DNA of 64,000 nt from Castellaniella sp. MT123 (GCF_039614765.1 NZ_CP154879.1:3302679-3366678); one strand, 5' to 3'. Numbered from the stretch's first letter, positions 1-9,563 are shown. The notes: a model not told the origin generated them from the letters alone. Numbers and translations: made by a program.

Positions 1-871
1 CGCCGGCGTTCATGTGTTCGATGCCCAGTTCCTGGAACGCGGCGATCATGATGGCCAGACCGCCCGCCAGGACGGGAGCGCGTTCCGGCTTCAGGCCGGC
101 CCAGTCCTGCAGGCGCGCTTCGCCGGCCTGGATGAGGGCGGTGGACAGGCGTTCCAGGCCGTCGAGGGTGATGTCGTCCGGGCTGAGCCCGTTTTCGACC
201 AGGATGGCCAGCAGGCCCTTGGCCGTGCCCGATGAACCGTAGGCCTCTTGCCAGCCGATGCGCCGGTAGGTGCTGGTGATGGATTCCATGGTGCTGCGCG
301 CCGCCAGGATGGCTTGGTGCATGCGTGCCTTGGTGATGCGGCCATGCGGGAAGAATTTCCGGGTCAAGCTTGTGCAGCCCAGTTGCAGGGATGCCAGCTG
401 TTGCGGCTGCTCGCCCTGGCCGATGATGAATTCGGTGGAGCCCCCGCCGATGTCGATCACCAGGCGCCGATGCGGCGAGGGAGGCAGATATTGACTCACG
501 CCCAGGTAGATCAGGCGGGCTTCCTCCTGGCCGGAGATGATTTCGATGGGAAAACCCAGGGCATGTTCGGCCTCGGGCAGGATCTCGGCGGCGTTGCGGG
601 CCACGCGGAAGGTGTTGGTGGCGACGGCGCGCACATTGTCGGGAGAGAAACCCTTCAGCCGTTCGCCGAAGCGCCGCAGGGCAGCCAGCGCCTGGGCGAT
701 GGTGGGCGCGTTGATGCGCTGGTACTCGTCCAGGCCGCTGGCCAGGGCCACCAGTTCGCGGAGTTTGTCTTCTGTATAGATCTGAACCGCGCCGCCATGG
801 CGCACAATTCGTCCGATGGACAGTCGAAAAGTGTTGGATCCGAGGTCGATCGATGCCAGCCGGTCGTCCAT
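1..871 (-). CDS. ppx: Exopolyphosphatase Ppx, 3' end outside window
   Basis: Hydrolyses terminal phosphates of long-chain polyphosphate in the cytoplasm. The ATG is at 871 and the reading frame stays open to the left edge (290 codons seen), so the C-terminus is missing. The Ppx/GppA ASKHA-fold signatures are visible: IDLGSNTFRLSIG at residues 8-20 and VIDIGGGSTEFI further in. It diverges from ppk, with only 67 bp between the two start codons, so one short region must carry both promoters. Pairing an exopolyphosphatase with a polyphosphate kinase is typical of proteobacteria. GppA is the close alternative, but the ppk neighbour favours Ppx. Confidence 0.93.
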   Translation of the reverse strand, partial: MDDRLASIDLGSNTFRLSIGRIVRHGGAVQIYTEDKLRELVALASGLDEYQRINAPTIAQALAALRRFGERLKGFSPDNVRAVATNTFRVARNAAEILPEAEHALGFPIEIISGQEEARLIYLGVSQYLPPSPHRRLVIDIGGGSTEFIIGQGEQPQQLASLQLGCTSLTRKFFPHGRITKARMHQAILAARSTMESITSTYRRIGWQEAYGSSGTAKGLLAILVENGLSPDDITLDGLERLSTALIQAGEARLQDWAGLKPERAPVLAGGLAIMIAAFQELGIEHMNAG

Positions 872-938
872 GAGGTTACCCGAGAGTGTTGCACTGTGCG
901 ATTATAGTGGCCGATTCATGACAGGAACTGGAGTCCCC

Positions 939-3008
939 ATGCGAGGCGCGGAAGAAACGCCAACCCTTTTGAACCGCGAACTGTCGGTCCTGAAGTTCAA
1001 CGAGCGGGTATTGTCCATGGCCGAACGCCCGGATGTGCCCGTGCTCGAACGCCTGCGATATCTCTGCATCGTGGGGTCCAACCTGGACGAGTTCTTCGAA
1101 ATCCGGATGGCCAGCTTGAAAGAGCAGCAGCGCCAGACGCCCGAATTACGGAGTGCCGACGGGATGACGCCCGGCGAGGCCTTCGACCGCGTGCAACGGG
1201 CGGCTCATGTGCTGGTCGACCGGCAAAACCGCCTGCTGACGGGTGAAGTCATGCCCCGGCTCATGGAAGTGGGCGTGGGTCTGATCTATTCCACCGGCTG
1301 GACGGATTTGCAGCGGGAATGGGCCTACGGGGTGTTCCTGCGTGACGTGATGCCGCTGCTGACCCCGATCGGCCTGGATCCGGCGCATCCCTTCCCCCGG
1401 GTCTACAACAAGAGCCTGAATTTCATCGTGTCCCTCAGCGGCGAGGACGCCTTCGGCCGCGAGGGCCACATCGCCATCGTGCAGGCGCCTCGCGCTCTGC
1501 CGCGCATGGTCAAGGTGCCGCCCGAGATCTCCGGGATCCCCGACGGGTTCATGTTGCTCACCACGCTGATCAATGCCTTCGTGGGCGATCTGTTCCCCGG
1601 CATGAACGTGCAGGGCTGCTATCAATGGCGGGTCACCCGCAACAGCGACCTGTTCGTCGACGAGGAAGAAATCACCAATCTGCGGCAGGCGCTGCAGGGC
1701 GAACTCTCGCAGCGCAATTTCGGCGCCTCGGTGCGGCTTGAGATCGCCCATGCGCTGCCCCCGGACTTGGAACTCTTCCTGCAACGGGAATTCAACCTGG
1801 GGCCGGCCGATACCTATCGGGTCAATGGTCCGGTGAATCTGACCCGCCTCATGCAGCTGTGCAACCGGGTCAGCCGGCCCGACCTGGAATACCCGGTGTT
1901 CCGTCCCCGGATTCCGGCGCCGTTCGATGGCGACATGCAGCGCCCGGAGACCCTGTTCGCGGCGATTGCCGCCCGCGATCACCTGTTGCATCATCCCTAC
2001 CAGTCTTTTCAGCCGGTCCTCATGTTTTTGCAGGCGGCGGCGCTGGACCCCCAGGTGGTGGCAATCAAACAGACCATCTATCGCACGGGCGAGGACTCCG
2101 AACTGATGGGGCTGCTGCTGTCGGCCGCCCGTGCTGGCAAGGAAGTCACCGTGGTGGTGGAACTCATGGCGCGTTTCGATGAACAGACCAACATCAACTG
2201 GGCCGCCCGCCTGGAAGAAGTCGGCGCGCATGTCAGCTACGGCGTCGTGGGGCACAAGACCCATGCCAAGATGGCCCTGGTCCTGCGGCGCGAGGATGGC
2301 CGCATCCGGCGCTACGGGCATCTGGGAACCGGCAACTATCACCAGCGCACGGCCAAACTCTATACCGACTTCGGTCTGCTGACCGCCAACCAGGCGATCT
2401 GCGAGGACATGGATCAGGTTTTTTCCCTGCTGACCGGACTGGGTGCGCGCCGCGAACTGAAACTGCTGTTGCAGTCTCCATTCACGCTGCATGAAACCGT
2501 GCTCAACCTGATCCGCTCGGAAACCGAGTTCGCGCGCGCCGGCAAGCGGGCCCGAATCCGCGCCAAGATGAATTCCCTGCTGGAACCCACCGTCATCAAG
2601 GCCCTGTACGCGGCCAGCCAGGCCGGCGTGCGCATCGATCTGATCGTGCGCGGGGCCTGTGCGCTGCAGGCGGGGGTGCCCGGTTTGTCGGAAAACATCC
2701 AGGTGCGCTCGATCATCGGCCGCTTCCTGGAGCATTCCCGGGTATTCTATTTCTATCAGGATGGCGCCGAACCGCTGTATCTGTCCTCGGCGGACTGGAT
2801 GGACCGTAATTTCCTGCGCCGGGTCGAACTGGCCTTCCCGGTGCTGGACAAGACCTTGCGCCGCCGTGTGATCGACGAGTCCTTCACGTTCGCCTGGCGC
2901 GACAATCAGCTGGCCTGGGCCGCCCAGCCGGACGGTCGCTACCAGCGCGTGCGCAACCGCCGGCCGGCGTTCAATCTGCATCAATATTTGATGGCGCGGC
3001 TGGGGTGA
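939..3008 (+). CDS. ppk: Polyphosphate kinase PPK1
   Basis: Makes polyphosphate reversibly from ATP through a phosphohistidine. At 689 aa it has the usual PPK1 length. The N-terminal NRELSVLKFNERVL signature is present. The two catalytic histidines of the PLD-like C-terminal domains are visible: H442 in GHKTHAKM (equivalent to E. coli H435) and H599 in FLEHSRVFYF. I chose the ATG at 939 because GGAG lies 5 nt upstream and the protein then begins MRGAEETPTLLNRELS. An in-frame ATG at 918 would add seven residues. It precedes the Pho-box-controlled pst genes, which fits a role in phosphate storage. Confidence 0.96.
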   Translation: MRGAEETPTLLNRELSVLKFNERVLSMAERPDVPVLERLRYLCIVGSNLDEFFEIRMASLKEQQRQTPELRSADGMTPGEAFDRVQRAAHVLVDRQNRLLTGEVMPRLMEVGVGLIYSTGWTDLQREWAYGVFLRDVMPLLTPIGLDPAHPFPRVYNKSLNFIVSLSGEDAFGREGHIAIVQAPRALPRMVKVPPEISGIPDGFMLLTTLINAFVGDLFPGMNVQGCYQWRVTRNSDLFVDEEEITNLRQALQGELSQRNFGASVRLEIAHALPPDLELFLQREFNLGPADTYRVNGPVNLTRLMQLCNRVSRPDLEYPVFRPRIPAPFDGDMQRPETLFAAIAARDHLLHHPYQSFQPVLMFLQAAALDPQVVAIKQTIYRTGEDSELMGLLLSAARAGKEVTVVVELMARFDEQTNINWAARLEEVGAHVSYGVVGHKTHAKMALVLRREDGRIRRYGHLGTGNYHQRTAKLYTDFGLLTANQAICEDMDQVFSLLTGLGARRELKLLLQSPFTLHETVLNLIRSETEFARAGKRARIRAKMNSLLEPTVIKALYAASQAGVRIDLIVRGACALQAGVPGLSENIQVRSIIGRFLEHSRVFYFYQDGAEPLYLSSADWMDRNFLRRVELAFPVLDKTLRRRVIDESFTFAWRDNQLAWAAQPDGRYQRVRNRRPAFNLHQYLMARLG

Positions 3009-3036
3009 TTTCGGACATATGACAGCCCCTGCGGGC
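3003..3036 (+). repeat. 34-nt element at the ppk stop codon (copy 1)
   Basis: A 34-nt stretch starting three bases before the ppk TGA matches 28 of 34 positions of 6963-6996, which starts three bases before the pstB TGA. The best conserved part is GACAT followed by CAGCCCCTGCGGGC. In this copy only a short CCC/GGG stem survives, whereas the pstB copy is part of a long inverted repeat. It may be a duplicated 3' processing or termination element. Confidence 0.5.
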
Positions 3037-3060
3037 CGCGAGTTGGAAGGGGGCGTCAGT

Positions 3061-3094
3061 CTGTCATCAAACTGTCACACGGTATCTTTACCAT
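3061..3094 (+). promoter_or_regulatory. Pho box and -10 of the pst operon
   Basis: Two direct CTGTCA(T/C) heptamers, 3061-3067 and 3072-3078, are separated by four bases. This is a near-consensus PhoB binding site. A -10-like TACCAT lies at 3089-3094, 10 bp after the second heptamer, as in class Pho promoters where PhoB replaces the -35 element. The pstS start is at 3153. Phosphate starvation control is therefore very likely. Confidence 0.85.
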
Positions 3095-3152
3095 GCAGTC
3101 CTGACGGATGTGGAATCCGTCACATTTGATCATCCACACAGGAATTTTCCAT

Positions 3153-4199
3153 ATGTTGAAACGGATGCTGGTTCAATGCGCAACGGGCCTGACGCTGATG
3201 GCGGCTGCAGGCGCGTCGGCGTTTGCCGCCGACCTGACGGGGGCCGGCGCCTCTTTCCCCTACCCAATCTATGCGAAGTGGGCCGCCAAATATCAGGAAA
3301 CCAGCGGCAATCGCATCAATTATCAGTCCATCGGTTCGGGCGGCGGTCAGCAGCAGATCATCGCCAAGACGGTCGACTTCGGCGCTTCGGACGATCCGAT
3401 GAAGCCCGATGATCTGCAGAAGCATGGTCTGGTCCAGTTCCCGGCGGTCATCGGCGGCACAGTGCCGGTCGTCAACGTCGAGGGGATCAAGGCTGGGCAA
3501 CTCAAGCTCACCGGCCCGGTTTTGGCCGATATCTTCCTGGGCAAGATCAAGAAGTGGAACGATCCCGCGATCGCGGGCCTGAATTCGGGCCTGACGCTGC
3601 CGGCCAAGGACATCGTGGTGGTGCACCGGTCCGATGGTTCGGGCACGACCTTTGGCTGGACGAATTACCTGTCCCAGGTCTCCCCGGCCTGGAAGGAACA
3701 AGTCGGTCAAGGCAAGGCTGTGAAGTGGCCCACGGGTCAGGGCGGCAAGGGCAACGAAGGCGTCTCCGCCTACGTGCGTCAGCTGGCCAACTCGATCGGC
3801 TATGTGGAATACGCCTACGCTCACCAGAATGGGCTGGCCTGGGCGCAGCTGCAAAACCGGGACGGCAAGTTCGTGCAGCCGGCTCAGAAGGCTTTTGCCG
3901 CAGCCGCGAGCCATGCCGACTGGTCGTCGGCGCCTGGCATGGGGTTGGTGCTCAACAATGAGCCCGGCGCCGATTCCTGGCCTGTGACGTCCGCAACCTT
4001 CATCCTGGTGCATGCCAAGCAGCCCAACGTGAAGCAGGCGCACGAAGTGCTGGCTTTCTTCGACTGGGCCTGGAAGAATGGCGGCGACATGGCGCGCGAT
4101 CTGGATTACGTGCCGCTGCCGGATTCGGTGACGAAGCAGATTCGCGACCTCTGGGCCGAGAAGATCAAGGGTGAGGACGGCAAGGCTGTCTGGCCCTGA
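3153..4199 (+). CDS. pstS: Phosphate ABC transporter substrate-binding protein PstS
   Basis: Periplasmic high-affinity phosphate-binding protein that delivers phosphate to PstCAB. It is 348 aa. A Sec signal peptide is visible (MLKRMLVQ, hydrophobic core, cleavage near ASAFA/ADLTG). The mature protein starts with the PstS hallmark LTGAGASFPYPIY, and the ligand loop HRSDGSGTTFGWTNYL follows. I chose the ATG at 3153 because AGGAA lies at 3140-3144 and the signal peptide starts correctly; an upstream in-frame codon at 3108 would spoil it. It is the first gene of the pst operon and lies directly behind a Pho box. Confidence 0.97.
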   Translation: MLKRMLVQCATGLTLMAAAGASAFAADLTGAGASFPYPIYAKWAAKYQETSGNRINYQSIGSGGGQQQIIAKTVDFGASDDPMKPDDLQKHGLVQFPAVIGGTVPVVNVEGIKAGQLKLTGPVLADIFLGKIKKWNDPAIAGLNSGLTLPAKDIVVVHRSDGSGTTFGWTNYLSQVSPAWKEQVGQGKAVKWPTGQGGKGNEGVSAYVRQLANSIGYVEYAYAHQNGLAWAQLQNRDGKFVQPAQKAFAAAASHADWSSAPGMGLVLNNEPGADSWPVTSATFILVHAKQPNVKQAHEVLAFFDWAWKNGGDMARDLDYVPLPDSVTKQIRDLWAEKIKGEDGKAVWP

Positions 4200-4222
4200 T
4201 CGTAGCGGACGATCCGTATGAG

Positions 4223-4281
4223 GGCTGACCCCCCATGGGTCAGCCGGTGTAAATCCAGGGCGGCTGACAGCCGCCCTGTTT
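4223..4281 (+). terminator. Tandem hairpins between pstS and pstC
   Basis: Two strong hairpins follow pstS. The first has 9-bp stems at 4223-4231 and 4237-4245. The second, AGGGCGGCT/AGCCGCCCT at 4257-4265 and 4269-4277, is followed by GTTTGTG. The T-run is weak, so partial termination or a 3' mRNA stabiliser is more likely than a full stop. This would make pstS more abundant than pstCAB, as is common for binding-protein operons. Confidence 0.6.
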
Positions 4282-4357
4282 GTGGGAAAATACTGGTTTT
4301 TGAAGTCCGATCGGGGCGGCTGTTTCCTTGTGCCCCGTGACCACGGAACCTTTCTTC

Positions 4358-5293
4358 ATGATCAATAAACAACGCAATCTCTTGGTTGACGCGGGATTCC
4401 GACACCTGACCCGGGCATTTGCGTTTCTGGTCTTCATCCTGCTGGCGGGCATCATGGTGTCCCTGATTTACGGCAGTCGAGGCACGATCGTCCAGTACGG
4501 TTTCGCCTTTTTGTGGACCAATGATTGGGATCCGGTTCGTCAGCATTTCGGGGCCCTGGTGCCGATCCTGGGGACCGTCCTGAGCGCGCTGCTGGCCTTG
4601 CTGATCGCTGTTCCGGTGTCCTTCGGTATTGCCATGTTCCTGACGGAACTGGCCCCGGCCTGGGTGCGTCGGCCCTTGGGGACCGCCATCGAAATGCTGG
4701 CCGCGATCCCATCCATCATCTATGGCATGTGGGGACTGTTCGTCTTCGTGCCGCTGTTCCAGGAATACGTGCAACCCGGCATCGTCGATCTGGCCGACGG
4801 CGTCCCCATCCTGGAAAATCTGTTTGCCGGCCCGCCGATGGGTATCGGCCTGTTCACCGCGGGGCTGATCCTGTCCATCATGATCATTCCGTTCATCACG
4901 GCCGTGATGCGCGACGTGTTCGAGCAGGTGCCCGCGCTGCTGAAGGAATCCGCCTACGGACTGGGCAGCACCACCTGGGAGGTCGTCTGGAAAGTCGTGC
5001 TGCCATACACCAAGCACGGCGTCATTGGCGGTATCATGCTGGGACTTGGACGGGCGCTGGGCGAGACCATGGCGGTCACCTTCGTGATCGGCAACGCCTT
5101 CAATCTGCCGACCTCGCTCTTTTCGCCTTCCAATTCCATCGCATCAGCCCTGGCCAACGAATTCAACGAGGCCGGCGGCCTGCAGAAATCCGCCTTGCTG
5201 GAACTCGGCTTGATCCTGTTCCTGATCACCACGGTCGTCCTGGCCTTGTCCAAGTTCATGCTGTTGCAACTGTCGCGCAAAGAAGGCGCCTGA
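4358..5293 (+). CDS. pstC: Phosphate ABC transporter permease PstC
   Basis: Inner-membrane permease half of the PstSCAB importer, 311 aa with about six membrane segments. The binding-protein-dependent transport signature is seen around [20 protein letters not shown] and [16 protein letters not shown], the EAA-type loop that contacts PstB. I chose the ATG at 4358 (protein begins [13 protein letters not shown]) with GGAA nine bases upstream; TTG 4328 or GTG 4337 are in frame but less attractive. It lies after the pstS hairpins and 13 nt before pstA. Confidence 0.95.
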   Translation: MINKQRNLLVDAGFRHLTRAFAFLVFILLAGIMVSLIYGSRGTIVQYGFAFLWTNDWDPVRQHFGALVPILGTVLSALLALLIAVPVSFGIAMFLTELAPAWVRRPLGTAIEMLAAIPSIIYGMWGLFVFVPLFQEYVQPGIVDLADGVPILENLFAGPPMGIGLFTAGLILSIMIIPFITAVMRDVFEQVPALLKESAYGLGSTTWEVVWKVVLPYTKHGVIGGIMLGLGRALGETMAVTFVIGNAFNLPTSLFSPSNSIASALANEFNEAGGLQKSALLELGLILFLITTVVLALSKFMLLQLSRKEGA

Positions 5294-5306
5294 TACCGAA
5301 TTGCCC

Positions 5307-6167
5307 ATGCCCGTTTCCGACTCTTCCATCGTCCAGAGCAACCCGATCTATCGCCGCCGTCGGCGGTTCAACCGCATGATGCTCGGTCTGTCCGGGCTGG
5401 CGCTTGGGTCTGGCCTGTTCTGGCTGGCATGGATCATCGCCACGCTGCTCCTCAAGGGCGGCAGCGCGCTGTCCTTCGCCCTGGTGCTGGAAAGCACGCC
5501 CCCGCCGGGGCAGACCGGCGGCCTGCTGAACGCCATCGTCGGCAGCGTGCTGATGTCGGCGGTGGGCACACTGATCGGCACGCCGATCGGCGTGCTGGCG
5601 GGAACCTATCTGGCCGAATACGGCCGCCGGGGCTGGCTGGCCCCCGCCACACGGTTCCTGAACGACGTCCTGCTGTCGGCGCCCTCGATCGTGATCGGCC
5701 TGTTCATCTACGCGGTCTATGTGGCGCAGGCCGGCCACTATTCCGGCTGGGCCGGCGCCTTCGCGCTGGCGATCCTGGTGATCCCCGTGGTCGTGCGGAC
5801 GACCGACAACATGCTCTGCCTGGTGCCCAACAGCCTGCGTGAAGCCGCCGCCGCCCTGGGCTGCCCGCAGTGGCGCGTGGTGGTGTTCATCTGCTATCGC
5901 GCCGCGCGATCGGGCATTATCACCGGCATCCTGCTGGCGGTGGCCCGGATCGCCGGGGAAACGGCGCCGCTGCTGTTCACGGCCCTGAATAATCAGTTCA
6001 TGTCGCTGAACATGAATGCTCCGATCGCCAACTTGCCGGTGGTCATCTTCCAGTATGCGGCCAGCCCCTTCGAGGACTGGAACCGGCTGGCCTGGGCCGG
6101 CGCGGCGTTGATCACCCTGCTGGTGCTGGGGATCAACATCGTGGCCCGCAGCCTGTTTCGTAAATAA
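5307..6167 (+). CDS. pstA: Phosphate ABC transporter permease PstA
   Basis: Second membrane subunit of the phosphate importer, 286 aa, with an arginine-rich cytoplasmic start (YRRRRRF) before the first helix. The EAA-type loop is seen at [19 protein letters not shown], and [12 protein letters not shown] follows. The ATG at 5307 begins [10 protein letters not shown] and lies 13 nt after the pstC stop, so the genes are cotranscribed. It forms the channel with PstC. Confidence 0.95.
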   Translation: MPVSDSSIVQSNPIYRRRRRFNRMMLGLSGLALGSGLFWLAWIIATLLLKGGSALSFALVLESTPPPGQTGGLLNAIVGSVLMSAVGTLIGTPIGVLAGTYLAEYGRRGWLAPATRFLNDVLLSAPSIVIGLFIYAVYVAQAGHYSGWAGAFALAILVIPVVVRTTDNMLCLVPNSLREAAAALGCPQWRVVVFICYRAARSGIITGILLAVARIAGETAPLLFTALNNQFMSLNMNAPIANLPVVIFQYAASPFEDWNRLAWAGAALITLLVLGINIVARSLFRK

Positions 6168-6185
6168 TCCGTCTTGATTCCGACC

Positions 6186-6968
6186 ATGAACCCGCATCCG
6201 ACCGTCGCTCCAGAACGCACCAAGATCGCCGTGCGTCACCTGAATTTCTATTACGGCAGCTTCCATGCCCTGCGCGACATCAACATGAACGTCGCGGAAA
6301 ACAAGGTCACGGCTTTCATCGGTCCGTCGGGGTGTGGCAAATCCACCTTGTTGCGGACCATGAATCGCATGTTCGATCTCTACCCCGGTCAGCGCGCCGA
6401 GGGCACCATCGAACTGGATGGCGAGAACCTGCTGAATTCCCGCCTGGATATTTCCCTGATCCGGGCCAAGGTCGGCATGGTGTTCCAGAAGCCCACGCCG
6501 TTTCCCATGAGCATCTACGACAACATCGCTTTTGGTGTGCGTCTGTTCGAGCGGCTCAGCAAGGGCGAAATGGACGAGCGGGTGGAATGGGCCCTGACCA
6601 AGGCAGCGCTCTGGAACGAGGTCAAGGACAAACTCGGCCAGAGCGGCAACAGCCTGTCCGGTGGCCAGCAGCAGCGGTTGTGCATCGCCCGCGGGGTCGC
6701 CATCAAACCCGAAGTCCTGCTGCTCGACGAGCCGTGTTCGGCGCTGGACCCGATCTCCACGGCCAAGGTCGAGGAACTGATCACCGAACTGAAGGATGAC
6801 TACACGGTCGTGATTGTCACCCACAACATGCAGCAGGCGGCGCGCTGCTCCGATTACACCGCCTATATGTACCTGGGCGAGCTGATGGAGTTCGGCCCGA
6901 CGGATCAGATCTTCGTGAAGCCCACCCGCAAGGAAACCGAGGACTACATCACGGGAAGGTTTGGATGA
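6186..6968 (+). CDS. pstB: Phosphate ABC transporter ATPase PstB
   Basis: Cytoplasmic ATPase that energises PstCA, 260 aa. Visible motifs are Walker [10 protein letters not shown] (46-54), the signature LSGGQQQRL, Walker [13 protein letters not shown], and the H-loop in IVTHNMQQA. The C-terminal YLGELMEFG is typical of PstB. The ATG at 6186 is preferred to a TTG at 6174. No phoU follows within the window, which is unusual because phoU is commonly the next gene; here a terminator-like inverted repeat and a different operon follow. Confidence 0.97.
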   Translation: MNPHPTVAPERTKIAVRHLNFYYGSFHALRDINMNVAENKVTAFIGPSGCGKSTLLRTMNRMFDLYPGQRAEGTIELDGENLLNSRLDISLIRAKVGMVFQKPTPFPMSIYDNIAFGVRLFERLSKGEMDERVEWALTKAALWNEVKDKLGQSGNSLSGGQQQRLCIARGVAIKPEVLLLDEPCSALDPISTAKVEELITELKDDYTVVIVTHNMQQAARCSDYTAYMYLGELMEFGPTDQIFVKPTRKETEDYITGRFG

Positions 6969-7016
6969 TTCTGGACATGGCACAGCCCCTGCGGGCTGTG
7001 CCACGCCAGAATCATC
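6964..7016 (+). terminator. Long inverted repeat after pstB
   Basis: An 11-bp inner stem (6978-6988 with 6993-7003, loop CTGC) is nested in an 11-bp outer stem (6964-6974 with 7006-7016). Only three and two unpaired bases separate the stems. There is no U-run, so it may stop convergent read-through or protect the mRNA 3' end. It begins inside the pstB stop region and shares its first 34 nt with the ppk 3' end. Confidence 0.65.
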
Positions 7017-7139
7017 GGAGCGCCTTGCAAGGCGCGAGGTGGGGAGCTGCCACAGTTTGAGAAGGCAGTGTCAATGTTCATTTCGCATTCATCGCCTTCC
7101 TGCTACTGTACGGGCATCCGACCTCGGAGGAGTCCTGTC

Positions 7140-7505
7140 ATGCGACGTCGCAGTGTGCTGGCCGGTGTGCTGGCCCTCGGCCTGTGGGCGACGGGCGCGC
7201 CGGCCCACAATCATGACCGCGCACAGGCGGAACGCCTGCAGCAACTCGGCAAAGTCCTGCCCCTGCAGGACGTCCTGGCGCGGGTCGCCAAGGACTACCC
7301 GGGCCAGGTCCTGAAGGTCGAATTCGAGGAAGAGGACGGCCAGGGCGATTGCGCGGGTGCGCCGCCGTGCGAGGGTCCGTGGGTGTACGAACTCAAGATT
7401 CTTCAGGATCAGGGTCGTCTGATCAAGATCAGGGTCGATGCGCACACGGGCCGGATATCATCGGTGGGGCGCCGCCCCCTGCGCGGCGAGGAAAGACATC
7501 GATGA
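7140..7505 (+). CDS. PepSY-domain periplasmic protein
   Basis: A 121-aa protein with a cleavable signal (RRRSVLAGVLALGLWATGAPA) and a single PepSY-like module. That module contains LQDVLARVAKDYPGQVLKVEFEEE and ends IKIRVDAHTGRISSV. PepSY proteins next to OmpR/QseB-type systems are usually small periplasmic modulators of the sensor kinase or of proteases. A strong SD (GGAGGAG at 7126-7132) sets the ATG at 7140. Its stop overlaps the regulator start by ATGA, so it is translationally coupled to the two-component pair. Confidence 0.85.
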   Translation: MRRRSVLAGVLALGLWATGAPAHNHDRAQAERLQQLGKVLPLQDVLARVAKDYPGQVLKVEFEEEDGQGDCAGAPPCEGPWVYELKILQDQGRLIKIRVDAHTGRISSVGRRPLRGEERHR

Positions 7506-8170
7506 GACTATTGGTTGCCGAAGACGAGCCATTGCTCGCGTCCCAGCTGAAGGTCGCGCTGGAATCCGCTGGTTACGTGGCTGACGTGGCGCATGACGGA
7601 TTGGACGCCCAGCATCAGGGGCTGAGCGAACCCTACGATCTGGTCGTGCTGGACCTGGGCTTGCCGGGGCGTGACGGCTTGTCGGTGCTGCGGGCCTGGC
7701 GCGAGGCCGGCCGCATCATGCCGGTGCTGATCCTGACCGCCCGCGATAATTGGCACGACAAGGTTGCCGGGATCGATGCGGGCGCCGACGACTATCTGAC
7801 CAAGCCCTTCCACCTGGAAGAGCTGCAGGCGCGAGTGCGCGCCCTGCTGCGGCGGGCCGGGGGGCATGCCTCGACCGACATCCGCTGCGGGCCTCTGCTG
7901 CTGGATACCCGCCAGTCGCGAGTGCTGCTGGGCGATGCGCCGCTGGAACTGACCAGCCATGAATACCGCGTCCTGGCCTATCTGATGATGCACCAGGGGG
8001 AAGTCATCTCCCGCAGCCAGCTGGTCGAGCATATCTATGCGCAGGACTTCGACCGGGATTCCAATACGATCGAAGTTTTCATCGCCCGCCTGCGACGCAA
8101 GATCCCGGCCGAACTGATCCAGACAGTGCGCGGGCTGGGATATCGGCTGGCCGCCACACCCCCATCATGA
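7502..8170 (+). CDS. OmpR/QseB-family response regulator
   Basis: A 222-aa response regulator. The receiver domain has acidic residues in AEDEP, the phosphoacceptor D51 in VVLDLGLPG, T79 and K101 in DDYLTKPF. The C-terminal winged helix carries LTSHEYRVLAYLMMHQGEV and ends with TVRGLGYRLA, as in PmrA/QseB/PhoP proteins. It overlaps the PepSY gene and the kinase gene by ATGA on both sides, giving one three-gene operon. The signal sensed cannot be read from sequence; metal ions or envelope stress are usual for the family. Confidence 0.93.
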   Translation: MRLLVAEDEPLLASQLKVALESAGYVADVAHDGLDAQHQGLSEPYDLVVLDLGLPGRDGLSVLRAWREAGRIMPVLILTARDNWHDKVAGIDAGADDYLTKPFHLEELQARVRALLRRAGGHASTDIRCGPLLLDTRQSRVLLGDAPLELTSHEYRVLAYLMMHQGEVISRSQLVEHIYAQDFDRDSNTIEVFIARLRRKIPAELIQTVRGLGYRLAATPPS

Positions 8171-9540
8171 AGCCGCTGGAGGCGCGCTATCGGTCCCTGC
8201 GCCTGCGTCTGCTGGCGGGTGTGTTGGCCTGGGCGCTGCTCAGTGTGGCGGTGGCGGGGTGGGGGATCCAGCAGCTGTTTCGCCAGCACATCCTGGCGCA
8301 GTTGCAATCCGAACTCAACATCCATCTGGACCAGCTCACGGCGCAGCTGCAGATCAGCGATGACGGGCAGGTCTCGCTCGCGTCCCCGCCCAGCGACCCG
8401 CGCTTCACCCACCCGTACTCGGGGCTCTATTGGCAGATCTCCGTTCCGGCCCAGAATGGACGGCCGGCGGAGCAGCTGCGGTCCCGCTCGTTGTGGGATG
8501 CGCGCCTGCCCGTTCTGTATCCGTACCTGACGCCAGGCCAGGACCTGCGGACCCAGGCACCGGGGCCGGGCGGCACCGAACTGCAGCTGCGCGTTCGCGA
8601 AGTCGAGCCGGCTGACGGCCCTTATGAAGATCTGGTGCTGTCGGTGGCGGCCGACCAGGCCCTGCTGGCCGAGCCGATCAGCCGGTTCAACCAGATGCTG
8701 GGGATGGCCTTGGGCGTGCTCGTGCTGGGGATGGCGTTCGCGGCCTGGATGCAGGTGGGGTATGGATTGCGGCCCCTGGCGCGTCTGCGCCAGCGTCTGG
8801 CGGACTTGCGCCAAGGGCGGGCGGAACGGATCGAAGGGGTGTTCCCGACCGAGGTTCAGCCGCTGGTCGATGATTTCAATCAGGTGTTGCATCGCAATGC
8901 CCAGGGCCTGGAACGCGCCCGCCAGCAGGCTGGCAATCTGGCGCATGCCCTGAAGACGCCGTTGGCCGTCATGGCCAATGCGGCGGCGGCGGCTGATCCG
9001 GCGCTGCCGCGCCTGATCACCGAACAGGTGGATGCCGCGCGCCGTCAGGTGGACTACCACCTGGCCCATGCGCGGGCGGCTGCGGCGGTCCGCATGACCG
9101 GGCTGCGCAGCCCGATCCTGCCTTTGCTGCAAGGCCTGGTGCGTGTGATGGTCCGCGTGCATGCCGAGCGCAATCTGACTTATGACCTGAGTGGGGTGGC
9201 GGACGATCTCGCCTTCCGGGGAGAATCCCAGGACTTCCAGGAAATGCTGGGCAATATCCTGGACAATGCGGGCAAGTGGGCGCGCAAGCGGGTCCGGGTT
9301 TCGGCCCGCAGCCTGGATGGCGAACTGGAAATCCGGGTAGAGGACGATGGTCCGGGGCTCAGCCCCGAGCGGGCGGAAGCGGTTTTCGAGCGGGGCAAGC
9401 GCGCTGACGAGCGCACGCCGGGCTCAGGGTTGGGATTGGGGATCGTGCGCGATCTGGCCGACCTGTATGGCGGATGGGCCCGGATCGAAACCAGTGAACT
9501 GGGCGGCGCCTGTGTGGTGGTGACGCTGCCCGCCGCCTAG
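8167..9540 (+). CDS. Sensor histidine kinase of the PhoQ/QseC type
   Basis: A 457-aa inner-membrane kinase. TM1 lies near residues 15-37, followed by a periplasmic sensor loop of about 130 residues. TM2 lies near 177-195, then a HAMP-like linker. The phospho-accepting H260 is in the H-box NLAHALKTPLAVMAN. The N-box (GNILDNAGKWA), G1 (DDGPGLSP) and G2 (GSGLGLGIVRDL) are intact. It overlaps the regulator by 4 nt. The H-box form LAHALKTPL is that of PhoQ-like kinases, so a role with envelope or cation signals is a reasonable inference only. Confidence 0.92.
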   Translation: MKPLEARYRSLRLRLLAGVLAWALLSVAVAGWGIQQLFRQHILAQLQSELNIHLDQLTAQLQISDDGQVSLASPPSDPRFTHPYSGLYWQISVPAQNGRPAEQLRSRSLWDARLPVLYPYLTPGQDLRTQAPGPGGTELQLRVREVEPADGPYEDLVLSVAADQALLAEPISRFNQMLGMALGVLVLGMAFAAWMQVGYGLRPLARLRQRLADLRQGRAERIEGVFPTEVQPLVDDFNQVLHRNAQGLERARQQAGNLAHALKTPLAVMANAAAAADPALPRLITEQVDAARRQVDYHLAHARAAAAVRMTGLRSPILPLLQGLVRVMVRVHAERNLTYDLSGVADDLAFRGESQDFQEMLGNILDNAGKWARKRVRVSARSLDGELEIRVEDDGPGLSPERAEAVFERGKRADERTPGSGLGLGIVRDLADLYGGWARIETSELGGACVVVTLPAA

Positions 9541-9563
9541 CGGGCCCGCGTGTCGGTGCTGAA

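Noticed and set aside
1146..2984. Long minus-strand open frame opposite ppk
   Set aside because: It lies entirely antisense to a clear PPK1 and has no recognisable domain; high-GC third-codon bias produces such shadows.
5256..7004. Long minus-strand open frame opposite pstA-pstB
   Set aside because: His/Gln/Gly-rich translation with no family features, fully antisense to intact pst genes.
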